Shown piece by piece: positions 39,501-53,000 of a stretch of 64,000 nucleotides of DNA. The stretch is from NCBI GenBank assembly GCA_003640385.1, contig RCAB01000007.1:124001-188000 (forward strand), in the 5' to 3' direction. The stretch's first letter is position 1. Every line of letters begins with the position of its first letter. The stretch comes from Setaria digitata. Taxonomy: Eukaryota > Nematoda > Chromadorea > Rhabditida > Setariidae. Under the pieces are notes generated by a model, which searched no databases, was not told where the DNA came from, and was given only the letters and a program-made list of their open reading frames with translations. The translations under genes were made by a program, and so were the position numbers.

Positions 39501-42500
39501 ACTGCAACTTTTAAAAATGTCCTTCGAACACGGAACATGTGCAGATTCAAATAACAAGAAATTAATCTTCAGAAAGCACACAGATTTTCATGTCAATGAT
39601 TTGATTTGGATTAATTCTACTTTGTTGAATGATTGATTTAAAGCAAAATAAAAGCACAAAGTCAACAAACCTACCACCTCACATGTCATCTATCATCTTT
39701 CAAAGATTTCTCATAAAAAACAATCAGTATTGTGTAGTAATGAATTAGCATCAGCTACTTAATAATCAATTTGCTTTAACTTCCTTTAAAACTTCCCTTT
39801 TATAATGCAAGGTTTACAGTTATCATGCCAATTAATTGTTCAAAGCTTTCCAAAATCATTTGCTGATTATTGATTTGTGCGAACAAAATTTTTTAGTATA
39901 GTAGTTAAAATCATAAATTTTGGTCTTGTTAGGAAGTGTTCGAACTGTTGGAAATTCTGCTGGTGTTATTTGGGATGACGAAGACAACATCGATCATTAA
40001 TGTTCGATACACTGCTAAAATTCCACTGGAATGCGGTGAAAGTGGTAAGTTCATTAAGACAAGTTAATTAGACAAAATAGACCACAATAAAGTGTACTTT
40101 ATTGATTTCCACAATGCTTATCATTTTCCAGTTTGGAATAAGAATGTTTGGGAAATTGAGCGCAGTGTGGCATTCATTCATGAGAAAAATGATTATAATC
40201 GGCTTGATTTGAAAAATAGCAAATGTTTTTGGTCGAATAACTTTGCTCGAACAATAAATTTATCAATGCATAACAATCCTTGAAGCCATCCTACAAAAGG
40301 TGGTAAAAAATATGAGGAAATAAAAAATATTTATGCTACACTCCAGTTGCTAACTTGTTGGCTAATTAAAAGTATGCAATAAAGTTTTACAAAGACAATA
40401 GTAGTAATCTGTTTTAAGTATTTTTTTTTTTTGAATAATGTTAACAACTTTGTATGTTTCTAATTTGAAAATTTGATGAATTTCAAGGAAAGTTCTTGTG
40501 GAAAAGGAATGTTTGAGGTCTGATTGTATAACAGAGAGGAATTATAGGGAGAAAAAAAAATGTTTATAAAAAAAAAAAATGCTTAATTAGATTAAAGCGC
40601 CATCCTAATCTTCAAAAGAATGAGTTAAAAATTATAATAATAATATCTATGTATCTTGTTTGGAGTGATAAGAATGTTAGTGTTAATAAATATTTTTCAA
40701 GAAATTTGCGGAAATTTTAAAGCTTACTAAGCCTAAGCCGAATTGAGGCAAAAAGACTAGGAGTTGTGTGAAGGACAAACTTAATTTGCATAGTCATCTA
40801 GGCAGCTAACTTTCACTGGGAAAAACCACAGAAAACTAGTTGCTTCCCTCCATTCACTCGTTTATTTCGGCAGTAGTATTATTTTGAAAATGATAGTAAT
40901 GCTAGAGTTACGGTAAACTGGCTTCTGTTCATTTCAATTTACATTCATTCCACCTTATTTTGTTTAATTTAATCATTTAAATTTAATTTCTATGCTCTTA
41001 GTACATATTATTATACAATATCGCACTAACAGTTGTTATTGATAACATGAAACTTGTTTCTCTCTACATTGCCATGTTATTTATCGTGGCTATAACTATG
41101 TCATTTTGTACTTACGCAGTTGAACGAAGTTCATTGTAATGATTTATTGGTATTATCAGCACCATCGTTACCATAAACATTATCATTATCATTGCGCGAT
41201 CGTCATTGTTACTCTATTATCATTACCACTACGGTGATAAGCAAATGACAGATAGTCTTTAGCAGCATCATTTGTTTAAAATACATTTGATATTTTAGCC
41301 AAAAAGCATTTGGAATGTGAAAAAATAAAAAACGTGGCTGTAGAAGGAGAAATTTTCATTATCATGTTGTAAACACTTGCACTTCACCTTACCTGGTTTG
41401 CTCATTACCGTTGCTATCATCAACTCTCGACACACTTTCCTTTTATTGCTAAATCTTTCTTATCGACTTATCACAACGATAGCTCATCTATTTGTTCTCC
41501 TTTTTTTTTTTACAAAATGAAAAAAAAAAGATAGTACAAATAGACGGGCATTTCTTTTTTGAATATATTTGCTATCAATATCTACGTCGAAATGGATATC
41601 AAAACTATCTTAAAAAAAAAATTTCTGAAAAAAATCAGATTTAGACGTAGTTTGTGTTGTTTTGTAAATGGACCCTTCGATAATCTGGCAGCTATTACTC
41701 ACACTGTTAGTTTTAATAGCTATCGTTGTGGTTTTCAGAAGACTTGTTTCTTCATAAGCGTCATCATCATTCATCACCAGCATCACTAGAGTTATTTTGT
41801 TTGCTTCTTGCTAAATTCAGAACTCATTTTCTTCAGAATTCCAGGTCAAGAGTTAAGATGCGGCCTAGGCATGATGTAATGAAGTGATAGCTTGATAGGA
41901 AAGCGTAATTCAGAAAAGCGATCGGAGACGATTATTCCATTTAGGAAATTAAAAACAAAGCGTGTAGAAATATGAACAAAACGAGCCTATCATACAACTA
42001 TCTATCTAGCTTAAATTTCAGTCTAGTACTTTCTATCATTTATCGAGCATTAAATGATAAGAAAAAGGGCAATATTTGACAGAATGTTTGTAGTCAACGG
42101 CGGAAAATTGCTGTATTTCTTTACCCACTTATTCGCTCTTCGCTCACTTTTTCAAAAAAAAAAAAAATTTCAACTATTTTAGCGATGGCAGCACAAAGAG
42201 AAATTTCCTTTACCTCCGTTTCATCTTCTATTAATCATCATCACCACCTTCATTATCGCCATCATTATCAGTATCATTATCAACATCACCACCACTCTCA
42301 CAGTTACTATCCTGCAGTAAAAGAAGAGGGAATGCTTTTATATGTTTGAAAATGGTTACACAGACAGGTAGAAAGAAGAGAGTGACAAAATCGCATCGCG
42401 CAATTCGTCGGTACTTTCATCGAATGTACTGCCCATCCACTCAATACTCGTCGAAGTGTTGTGATGAACGTTACCTGACCCCATCCATCCTTCGCCCATC

Positions 42501-44022
42501 CTCCTCAAGGCCTTTCTGATCGAGTGGCCAGCGATATCGTGAAACGACCGCAATTTCCAACTGCTCGTTGTATAGTTCACTGCACGGCGGTGCCTTCAGA
42601 TTCATCATGCCCTTTCTGTAACTGCTTGTGATACCTTTAGATTCAACCTGCCTTCTGTAACTGTTTGATGTCTTCTTTTCTCAGTGCTATTCTGTGGCGT
42701 CGTAAGAATTCTACGGCACTATCGAACAGTTATAGAAGTAGTTAAGTGTACTTCACGCATCAACTCCACACAAATAAATTGTGTGTTCTGTGTGGTGTCC
42801 CTTGAAAAGTGATGGATTCTTTGTTTTATCGTTTCTACAAGTAATTCTTCTTCGTATTTTATGGGCTCATTTGAACATTGGATGCAGTTAGCCTGAGAAA
42901 GAAATATCTACCTTAAGAATCTCGTTTTGTAGGCAGGAAGGGATTCTGTCTGACTGAATAAACAGTACCGGAATTAGGAGTTGCAGATCTTTCCAAATTC
43001 ATTTAGTAATTAATGATGTGCAATTATTGAGAGAAAGAATGTAAATTGTGCATCAGCTACTATTTTGTGGAAAAATTAATGCAAATAATTTTTTTCGCTG
43101 GATATTCTTTCTATTCAACCACAGGTTTGAATTGCCAGAGTGAAACATTTCGTCTAAAAATTTTTCATTTTCAATCAATTTTCTACTCTTTTTTTCTCCA
43201 TTTAATTTTCATCCAGAAGGAATGAATAATTTCTAAAGAAATTTTGAACCAGTTTCGTGTTTTCAATCGTTTGGGCTCATCAGAAGTGTTTCGTTTTATT
43301 TCGTTCTGTTTTTCCTTCCTTAGGGTCCCTCTAAAGGCAGCACTTTTCTTTGTAATTTAAAAAAAAAAATATTCTAAAAAACTGCTCTTCTGCCAAACTT
43401 CGATGCTATTTTCTCTTCTTTCTTTGCCTTATATTATACTTGTAACATGTATTTCCAATCTGATTTCATTTCATTTCAAATGCAGCACAACTGAAACTTG
43501 TAATCATATAGATTCTCATAAATTAACGTGCAAAATTTCAGGCATATGTTAGCCAGACTATCATTGAATCAAGTCACTAAACTTTTAGTCGATACAAAAC
43601 TTTTAATTAATCACTTCTGTTATTTCTCGGATAACTTGTTCCTAACACTGCATGTTTTCTTAGTATTTAATTTTTAGTAGTTACTATCTTTCTAAATGTT
43701 CACTGATAATTTCTGAATAATGTACTAGCGACGTTTTTTATAGAAATCTGACAAAATAATAATTTAAAACTTAAAAAAACAAAATCATGAATTTTTCTTG
43801 AAGAAAAAAAAGATAATACAGGTCTTTTTGTTGATGTTGTGCTTCGAAATTTTCTTTTTGACAGGCTTAGATCTAAAGACTTCCACTTTTTTCCAGAACA
43901 ATATACTAGACTTTATGAATCATAAATGCAAACAAACTGGATCCAATTTTTCCATTTTTCCCCCCCTTCATTTTCCATCTCCTTTTCATCCTTACAGGAA
44001 ACTTTGTTGCCCAATTTCCCGC

Positions 44023-44054
<32 letters not shown>

Positions 44055-47000
44055 GAAGAATTCTTTGATTTCGCTTTGTTCAGTACTCCTTTTGCAAGCA
44101 CTGAAATGTTGTCGTTATCAGAAATTTATCTTTCTTTTTTCTATTTCTCAGTAATGTGTTCCAAAGAAGCGATCGTTAATCACATGGAATGTCAAATTTT
44201 CGTTTTTATGCCTAAACGTACTGGCTCGGATACACCGTTATTTGAAAGGAGATAGTACCATCTGAATACTACCTTATGATTTTTTGCAAATAGAAACAAG
44301 CAAGAAGCCGATGAAATTTACATCTCATATTTTTCTAAAAATTTATCAATTTTTTTATTTAATTCTTTTTTAGATTTCAAACTATTTTCTTTCCCAATTA
44401 ATTGTACTAGAAATATTGTCGACTATTATGAACTGAAAATAATGAGAATTATCATGCCTAGTAATGTTTTGCTTTTATGCCAAAATTCTCTTTTAAAAAT
44501 TCATTTTGGTTTGAACTGTTTTTGCATGAGTGCATAAAAAATAACACTTGTTTATTCTTAATACTTTGGCAGAAAAAATCAATAGTAATATAAATTAATG
44601 ATTCCATTAATCTTCGAGATATTTTCATTTGAGCAGTATTAAGTAAACAAGTCATTTCATAAAAAAAAAACATTGTGACACTTGTCACATCCGTTTTGGC
44701 TCATTCAAAAATTCATTTATTTAGAAAGGTGTGAAATAATTCGTATTAAATTTTGTAAAAATTGAAATTTCATTATGGATGTAATACGTAAACTGATGTG
44801 ACCCGAATGATTTCCTTGCACTTTCCTCGAATTCACCTATTCAGAATCCCTTTTTGTAGAAAAAAAAAAAAAAAGTTTTTTTATATAACATTCTAGCAGT
44901 TTCATCCGATTCCATTTTCTTCTACTGATCACATCCTTTTAACAAAGAAGATATTAAGAATCTCTCTTATCGATTAACTTTCTCCAAAGTCGAAGGTAGT
45001 ACTGATAAATACAAATTATCTGTTTTTCAAACTTCTTCGTTGGTAATTTTATCCATGCATTCAATTTGATGTAAACGATCTTCTGCATATCATTATCTTA
45101 ATTTGTTTCTTTTCCTCACTTTGTCGATAATTGTTGCGGTGCTGAGAAGCAAACTAAACTTTTGTTTGTTTCCTTTTTATGTGAATTTCAATTTTTTTTT
45201 ATTGCCTTTTAATATTTTCGTTTGGCATTTATTTGTTATTTTGAAATAAAAGCAAAATATTTAGTGTAAAAAATTTTATAAAAGATATTCCGTTAACTGT
45301 GAAATTCTTTATTTAGTTATTTAAAACCTATTATAAGGACTATATTTCATATTGTTAAAAAGCAATGTTGGTCAAACTTTTCCTGAAATTCGACCTTTTA
45401 CTTGATTTGTCCGAAAAATCAATTTTCCATTTCAGAACTTTCTTTTGGCTTAAATATCAACAATAACTAAGATTGAATGGCTTCATTGTATCCAAAAACC
45501 CGTTTTCATCACATTTTCAGTATAATTGCCTTAACTCATCTACCTTTTGTCGCCGTTGTCCCCCCACTTTTCTCCTTCTCTATTTCTGATATAATTGAAT
45601 TTCTCAGATTTGTTTGTGCAACGAGCCTGAACAGAGCAATTCAAAATTCCTTTAAATCATTTATTGGTTTTTTAAGTCTCGTCAGATAATATCGTAAACT
45701 CTTTTGAGCCTAAATTGTTAATAATTCAGTTTTTGTACTGCTACGAAATTTAATTGTTCACAGAAATTCCTTCACTGTCAAATAAATTTAATAATATGTA
45801 GTTGCTACATTTAATTCTACTTTTAATTTAATAAATGATTACTGCCTATTTATTAAGAAGTTTTGTTTAAGATTTTTCAGCGTGTAATTTTAAGTTATCC
45901 ATCTTATCTGTTGCTGTCGGCAATTCATTTTCCTGGACACAAACTTGATTTTCGATTAATGATCTGAATTTTATTTTCCATTTTTATTTTTTATTTTTTT
46001 AAAAAATCTGAAAGTCTTTAAAAATTTAAAGTTTTTATATAGGAATATGACTACAAATTGTATTACACTGCTAGAGGGAAATTTCAAATAAGAGATGCCA
46101 AGATGAGCTTTTGAAATGAATGAATGTTATTTGAAAATCTAAAACTTGAAGGATAATTTATTTTTAATATTTTTCAAAATTCAAACTTAAAATTATGCTT
46201 CCGTGCAAAATTTTAACAACATTAAACACTATCCTCTTATCCTATTTTCTGTGCAAATGCTTTAATTTTTAATCACTAATTTAAAATCATTTCTTGTTTT
46301 GAAAGGAAAATATGCTGTTGATTCTCTATAATTTTGTGACTGTACGAGATCATCAAATAAGGAATGGCTCAAAAATGGATCACTTTTGTTTTTGCGGATC
46401 ATTTAAACGATTGAAGAGAAAGAAATGTAATGGATGATGTACCAGTGCACTGATCCAAACAAATTTCTCGCCTAAAATTTAATTTATTGATAATGAGAGG
46501 GCAGTACCACTGAAATGACAACACTATAAATTTTCCTGAGAGTGACAAGAATGAACTGATTTCATGCAGAACTGGCGATAGTTTTCTCGTGATAATTGAA
46601 TGAAAAGCTTTTCCTTTTCAATATTACCACTGCTCTCGAAAGTTCCATTTGTTGATAGGATTTCCTACAATTAGTATTACGATAATAACAGAGAAAATTT
46701 TAATGAGAGAAAATTCATTAATTAGAGGAAATTTTTATTAATTCTGATTTCGAAAATGATTTCCTTTCAGAATGTACACTTGATTTTGTGTTTCCGTCTT
46801 GTGTGATAAATATAAATTTACCTACTAATTACAGTTATGAAGGGCAAGTTATATAAACAATCAATTTGTGAATATTTTGAATTGCGCCTATCTGTTTTGT
46901 GTCAAATTTTGTTCTTTTACTTCTTGAACTTCTGAATCTTCTGTTTTCAATGATATTAATGATTCAGTTAATCCGATTTTTGTGCTCACATACAATTGCA

Positions 47001-50000
47001 TAACATGTTGCTCACCTTTTAGTAGCCTACTACTGGGCCAAACTTCCCTAATATTACGTAGAGAGTGTCATTGAGGTTTGAAGGATTCTGAAGAAATAAT
47101 AAACCTCAACAGTTGAAGGCTTCACATAATCATTCTTGTAAATGCTGTGAATGTTTGCGCAATGAATGGTAGCTATGGAAGGACAAGAAAGAAGCTCAAA
47201 CAACAGGTGAAACTAAAGATCAGATTCTGTTGACTCTATGTTTCCGCCCATGAAAAAAGTTTATTCTTAGAAATTTGGCAATAAACTCAACTCGATGGCA
47301 TGCACATATGTGCTAGTGTTTGTAAAATATTCATTTGGTGATGGTGCAATGGCATTTGAATTCCGGTTTTCTTTTGCTTTTTAGTTTATAGCAACAGTTT
47401 TATTTTTGAATAAGTCTAGTGAGGCTGTTCAATCAGCAAGAAAGTCATGTATACTTCGAATACCTATAGACATATGACCTAATTATTTGCATGTTTAATT
47501 AAAGATATGGTGGGATGAATGAGTCAGTGGAAAAAAAAAATGAAATTTAAAAAGTTACAAGGGAGAAGACCAGACAAAAATCTAAATCACTAGTTTTCAG
47601 GTAGGAAGGATATGAGTTTTCTTTTCTTCATTTTATGTGAATTACTTCTATATTTTTTTAACTATTTCTACTTTCCTTGAAGCTGCACATCCTTTTCCTT
47701 ATGTAACAAACAATTCCCAGTATACTTAGCATTGCAAATCAGAAGCTGATGCTCTGAGTTTTGAAGATATTTTCAGAAATAGTAAACTCTCTTTGTTTAC
47801 ATTTCACTTCCTCATATTTACTGCATGAGTTGTTTAATAATTAGTAATTATCCAGTTGCGAAAACTTCTCCTAATTCTTAGGATAAATTAAATCTCCATT
47901 AAAGCAGTTGAAGAAGGAGTAACTTCAAAATAATGTGCTTATTTTCCTAAAAATTTTTACTGTTCTTCTGATAATCTTCGATTCTGTCATCGAAAACACG
48001 TGGAACAAAGTTCTTTGCTATTGTACTTTACAGGTATGTTTTATTGTGAAAGTCTTGTCTTGACTGGAAATATTGGGGCGAATTTTTCACTTCATTCATC
48101 TCTTACTAAGGAATTTTCCTAACCGGTTGTTTAACAAGTAGCAGCACATTAAACTAAGCCAATTTTATTAGATATTCTACCTTACAGTGCCTATAAAGAA
48201 GTGATAATAAATTTTATTTTTGGTTTAAATCCTTAACTTTCTTCTAACTCTAGCGTTGTCAATTGATAAAAATGGCTCATGATGCAGGCCTTTTCAAATG
48301 CATGCATTAAAAAAATTGAAATTGACAATGACTTGGTAGTTTGTAGTAACAGGGATGAGAAATGCTATGAGCTACAGGATATCAGGTCTATTGAAAAATC
48401 TGGCCAATTCATACCGGAAACAATATGTATCGATGCAATCTGCTTTATTGATTTTGCATTCGTTAATTGCTCAATAAAAAAGGGTATTTTTGAAATGGAA
48501 TTATTTCTCTGAATTGTCGTTAGTCCTCTGAAAAACCAAAAGGACATGAAACTGAAAGCAGGTTAGGGAATGCAACATAAATTGGGAAGTAGAATTAGCC
48601 AAGTTTTGGTTAGCTGAGGAAGGTTGAGTTTGGTCACTATGACTAATTAAGGAAATAAACAACGAATAAAATTTCATTGGTTTTGCTTCGTTTTCAACGA
48701 GCAGGAATTTCAACTTACTAAGCCACAAAAAAGGAACTTAGATAGTCACTTAAACTTGATAACAAATATAAAGTAAAAAAGGGGTTTTTAAAACTTTCTT
48801 TTTTTGAGCAAGAAAATATTCCTTAAAATCATTTAACTGTAAGCATATTGCCTCAGCTATTTTTCGAGGCTATTCTTATTCGACATTTTTAACTGTTTAC
48901 TTTATGAACAATTTTACCTTCAAGAATTTTCTTGTCAATGCCGCAGATAGGTAAGTAACTCCAGTAAGCTTAGGTAACAGCATGATGAGACGTATTCCGT
49001 AAAGTATTCGGTATCATTTGAAACTTCTCTTCTAGAGAATAAAAAAAAAAAATGAAGCTCTTTTTTATTTTATCATCTATATAAATAAAATTTATTAGCT
49101 AATTTAATTACATTAAATTGTTGTCCTATGTTTTTCTTGTTTTACTTCTTTTTTGATATAACTGTGATTTATCACTTTGCACTACACTTTATCTGCATTT
49201 ATTGATACTATTTTAATGATATTGTGATCTTTAATTTTTCTCATTGCATTTTTGTATTTAATTAACTAATCTGATCACTCTTCCCGTATTGTATGCTTCA
49301 GTGCAAAGAGTAAAGCAGTTCGAAGTAAAATCGCCCAACGTCCCAGATAGTGTCTTATCGACAAGTAAAGTCGAGAATAACAAGCCGCACTCTGTAAAGC
49401 AGTCAGTTCAAACGTCACCACCGCCATTACCTAATATTCCGCCTCCGCAATTGCCGAGTGAACAGTTTATCTCTCTTGACGACCATACTCTTGGTAGGTA
49501 GTTTGATTAATGTAGAAAGATAGACGAAAGTTGTTAGATTCTTCAAGTTCATACTTCAGCACCTAGAGGATGGCGTGGAACACTGCTGTCACTTACAACT
49601 TTCATTTCCTTCTTATTTTTGAAATGAATTTAATACCAAAGATAGTTGTTACTTCGGTCACCGGAAATAATCCAGTATCATTTCAGGTGTAATAACACAA
49701 CGACAGTGGACAACAGCAAAAAATTCACCTTCTGTTAATATCGACAACAAAAGCAGAAGTGCCATGTCAGCAAAAGTAGAAACAACTGTACGACAGTGGT
49801 CGACACCGATGGAAAAAGTTATCGAAGGTCAACCACCGCGACCGGTGAGCCTGTATTAATATATTGTTTCCTTTTGTGATAAATCCAAATTAAATTTTCA
49901 TACTAATTTCATATAAAAGTTTAATCTATTAAAGAAAAGGACCAAGTCAGTACAGGAATTTTATTTTAGCAATTCAATCGATTCATTCCAGGCATATAGT

Positions 50001-53000
50001 AATATTTCCAATGTTTTACTCACATATAATTTTTCATAAAATTTACTACAAAAACTAGTCGCTGCTTTTTTATTAGCTTCTTTGTATAATTTATGAAACA
50101 TATTCCATTAAATATATAAGGATTTATCGAAAACATTGTCCCTATAATATTTATTTCGTAGGACTTTTGATTAAGATTAAATACAGACTGTAATCCTGTC
50201 GAATTATTATATTCCATTGTGTAATGGATAGAAATGTATTAAATTTACTTAGTAATTTTAAACATATCTCAGTTTAGTAGATAATACGCGACCAGTGATA
50301 TGACTAAGATCTTGTATGAGTAGTTACTAAAATGAAAGGTATGTACCATCTGTTTCTGAAATCTGAAACCAGATGTTTGAAAAAGTGCTACCAAATACCA
50401 TTTCATTTTGAATCTTTCTCTATGACAATGATCTGTTTATTCCGTCTCATTCATGACCACATTGTTCTTTCTCGACTCCTAACCAGTAATACTTGGCATT
50501 TAATAATTTTAAACGTTTAAAAAGGCAAGTGTCAAAGGGAATTTGATATGCTTATAAAAGAGACAGGCAGTATCACATTATGAAAATAATCGTCACAATT
50601 CGGTTCGGCAATGTTATTAGAAACCGGAATAAAAATGGGAAGTGCCTAAACATAATGGCAAAGGGCGTCCGACAGAGGAGAAGAAGGATGTAAGCGAATG
50701 AATTTTGATTCAGTCAACTGTAAAAATGTTCCAGCCATCGAAATTCAAATTTTGATACTATCATTGATGGGAAGCTCTTCCGCTGCCGCTATCCACAACT
50801 CATTCCTGTTTTCGGCCGAAGGTATTATTCTCTTTCAATAGTTTCATGCTGACCTTCAACCGTTGTATCGTTTGTTTAATGCTTCTTTTTTCTTCATATT
50901 CGTTCCGTCTTTTCACTCCTTCCGTAGATGTGAACACTTCCATCCCATCAAGATTCATTTTTCCAACTTCTGCACACCTTGCTAATTTCTAATCGATTGG
51001 CCCAATCTTTCTTTTTCCGTGTTCCACAGAAAGGTACATACTAAAGCTCGTGCATTTAATGCTGAATTTAAAGGAAGCGCTGTGAAACCCAGTACACAGA
51101 TCCGATTACTGAACGAGAAAATGGAGTAACTACGAATCGCTAATCCGGAATGTTCACATATATCAATTAATCAAAAGCAATTAACATTTCCCCAAACTTT
51201 TCTATCCTCGCCGTCTATTGTCTAGTTTAGTGATAAGTAGAATTTTCACAAACTAACAGGTGAAGTTTTTCGTGGATAAGATTGTGTCGTGCCTTCAATA
51301 AATGCCGCTTTCATCCAAGATGCATTTTGGATGTCCTGATGTCTTCTTCTATCGGTAATGAAATGCATTTTCCTGTTCTGTTCGATGCAAATCGAAATTT
51401 CATTTACAGCAGAAACAGTGTTCTTGAATCAGGAGTGCGCTTTTCTTGTTCATTTCGTTAAAATTACGATTAAATGGTCTATCACTTTTCCATCGTTATA
51501 TTTTGCTTTCGCATCCAGCATATTATTCTTGTTGTCGCCGATCACCGTCATCGTCATTCAGATGCCACATTTTCATCACTTCAACTAAGCAACCGCAAAC
51601 AATTCACGACAGATTCATGACTATTCATAATACTTAATCCTATTTTCTTCAGAAATTAGCTACTCAGATTATCTGTACTGTAAATTTCGCAGATATTTAA
51701 ACTGTCGTAGTTGAGAAAGGCGTAGTGACCGGTCTAACAACTCCGTAGCTTCTTGTATAAATTTCAACGCAATCATCCTAAGAAGATTGGATTCATTTCC
51801 CGGTTTACTTTAATATTAACATTCCTGCCTTTTTATCATGAAAAAAAAGGTGAATTTGAAATTCTCCATGACCCCTAATGATGGGCAGTAAAGAAAAGTC
51901 ATAAATACTCTGACATTTTTACGAGCTTTTTACATCATATCATTAACTTAAAAAATTTTCCCAATTGGGCTTTTTTACAGCCTTATAATGTTCCTTCTTG
52001 ATTTGGTTCGTTGAACTCATTAATTAATAGTGTCAAATTTTTTCAAAGCAATATAATTATTTACAATGATAAATTTCAAAAGAACTGTGATGATTAGCAA
52101 TAGGTTATTTCAGAAACTACCGGGATTGGTAGTCATTAGCACTGTGTACTTCATTCATTTTTTTAAATCGAAAAATATTTTTTTTTTTTTTACCACGGAA
52201 TTTCTCCATCCATCATGCGTTCCGGCATCTACTTTTCATTTTAACTTTCATTTCCGTTTACTTCATTCTTTTCAATCTTCTTTTCAAAATGGCAAGAAGT
52301 GAAACTGAAATTTCATTTTACCTAAAGATATTTGTAAAATTTGTCTTCGCTTAATTTAGATACATATTGTTTCTTTTTCTTGTTGCCCCATAGTTTATTG
52401 AATTTCAAACTAGGAAACAAAAAGAGACTGCGGCGAATTGGTCTATCCAAGAGAACTACGCCAAAAATAATCTGTGAAAATGACATATTAAATGGCACAG
52501 TATTTTGGATTCTGATTAAACACATCAGTTATTGTAGGTGTCTTACATTCAGTCATGATGCAGTAGCAATTACTGAATTTCGGTATAAGAAACTCAGTCC
52601 TAAATCCTTACGCTATTCTCTATTTACTTTTACTTTTCTATTTCATTCTAAACTGCCAAAAATCTCGTCTTAGGATCACAGCTTTGTCATTGATAAATCC
52701 GAAGGAAAAAAAAAAAAAGCGAGATTTAAAAACTAAAGAAGTTAAGAAGAAACCAATTACTTTAGTCAGCAGTCATTAAGATGACATTTTATAAATTCCC
52801 TTCAAAAAATTATATGAATAGAATGAAAATGAAATGAAGCTGAGCGATATAACAGAAGCAGCATTCTGCTTCTTAGATTCCAGATAGTTTTTGATTTAAC
52901 TATATTAGTTTCGTCAGTGTAAATTTCTGAATGAGTGGATTTTTATTAAGTTCCAGAACTTAACATGAATTAACATTTAATCTGAAAATCACACTTGTCT

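Larger units (their letters stand above)
40045..44151 (+). other. Long intron or spacer with triplet-rich DNA
   Basis: No gene that I can support. ATC/ATT-rich triplet tracts lie at about 41157-41232 and 42233-42300. A segment at 42360-42720 is richer in G and C and contains two imperfect copies of a roughly 40-base unit. A 74-residue frame on the minus strand at 42356-42580 has no supporting splice sites. Confidence 0.5.
49845..52413 (+). other. Gene C intron with one probable terminal exon inside
   Basis: Apart from the terminal exon at 51030-51129, this stretch has no exon that I can support firmly. A G+C-rich segment at 50765-50820 reads MGSSSAAAIHNSFLFSAE and ends at a GTATTA donor-like site, but it has no clear partner exon. 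Confidence 0.45.

Noticed and set aside
43798..44154. 118-codon frame with a lysine run
   Set aside because: The frame passes through a long poly(A) run at 44023-44048 and has no homology.
48279..48512. Frame reading ACIKKIEIDNDLVVCSNRDE
   Set aside because: An acceptor-like GCAG precedes it, but the phase does not match the neighbouring gene C exons and it ends in a weak context.
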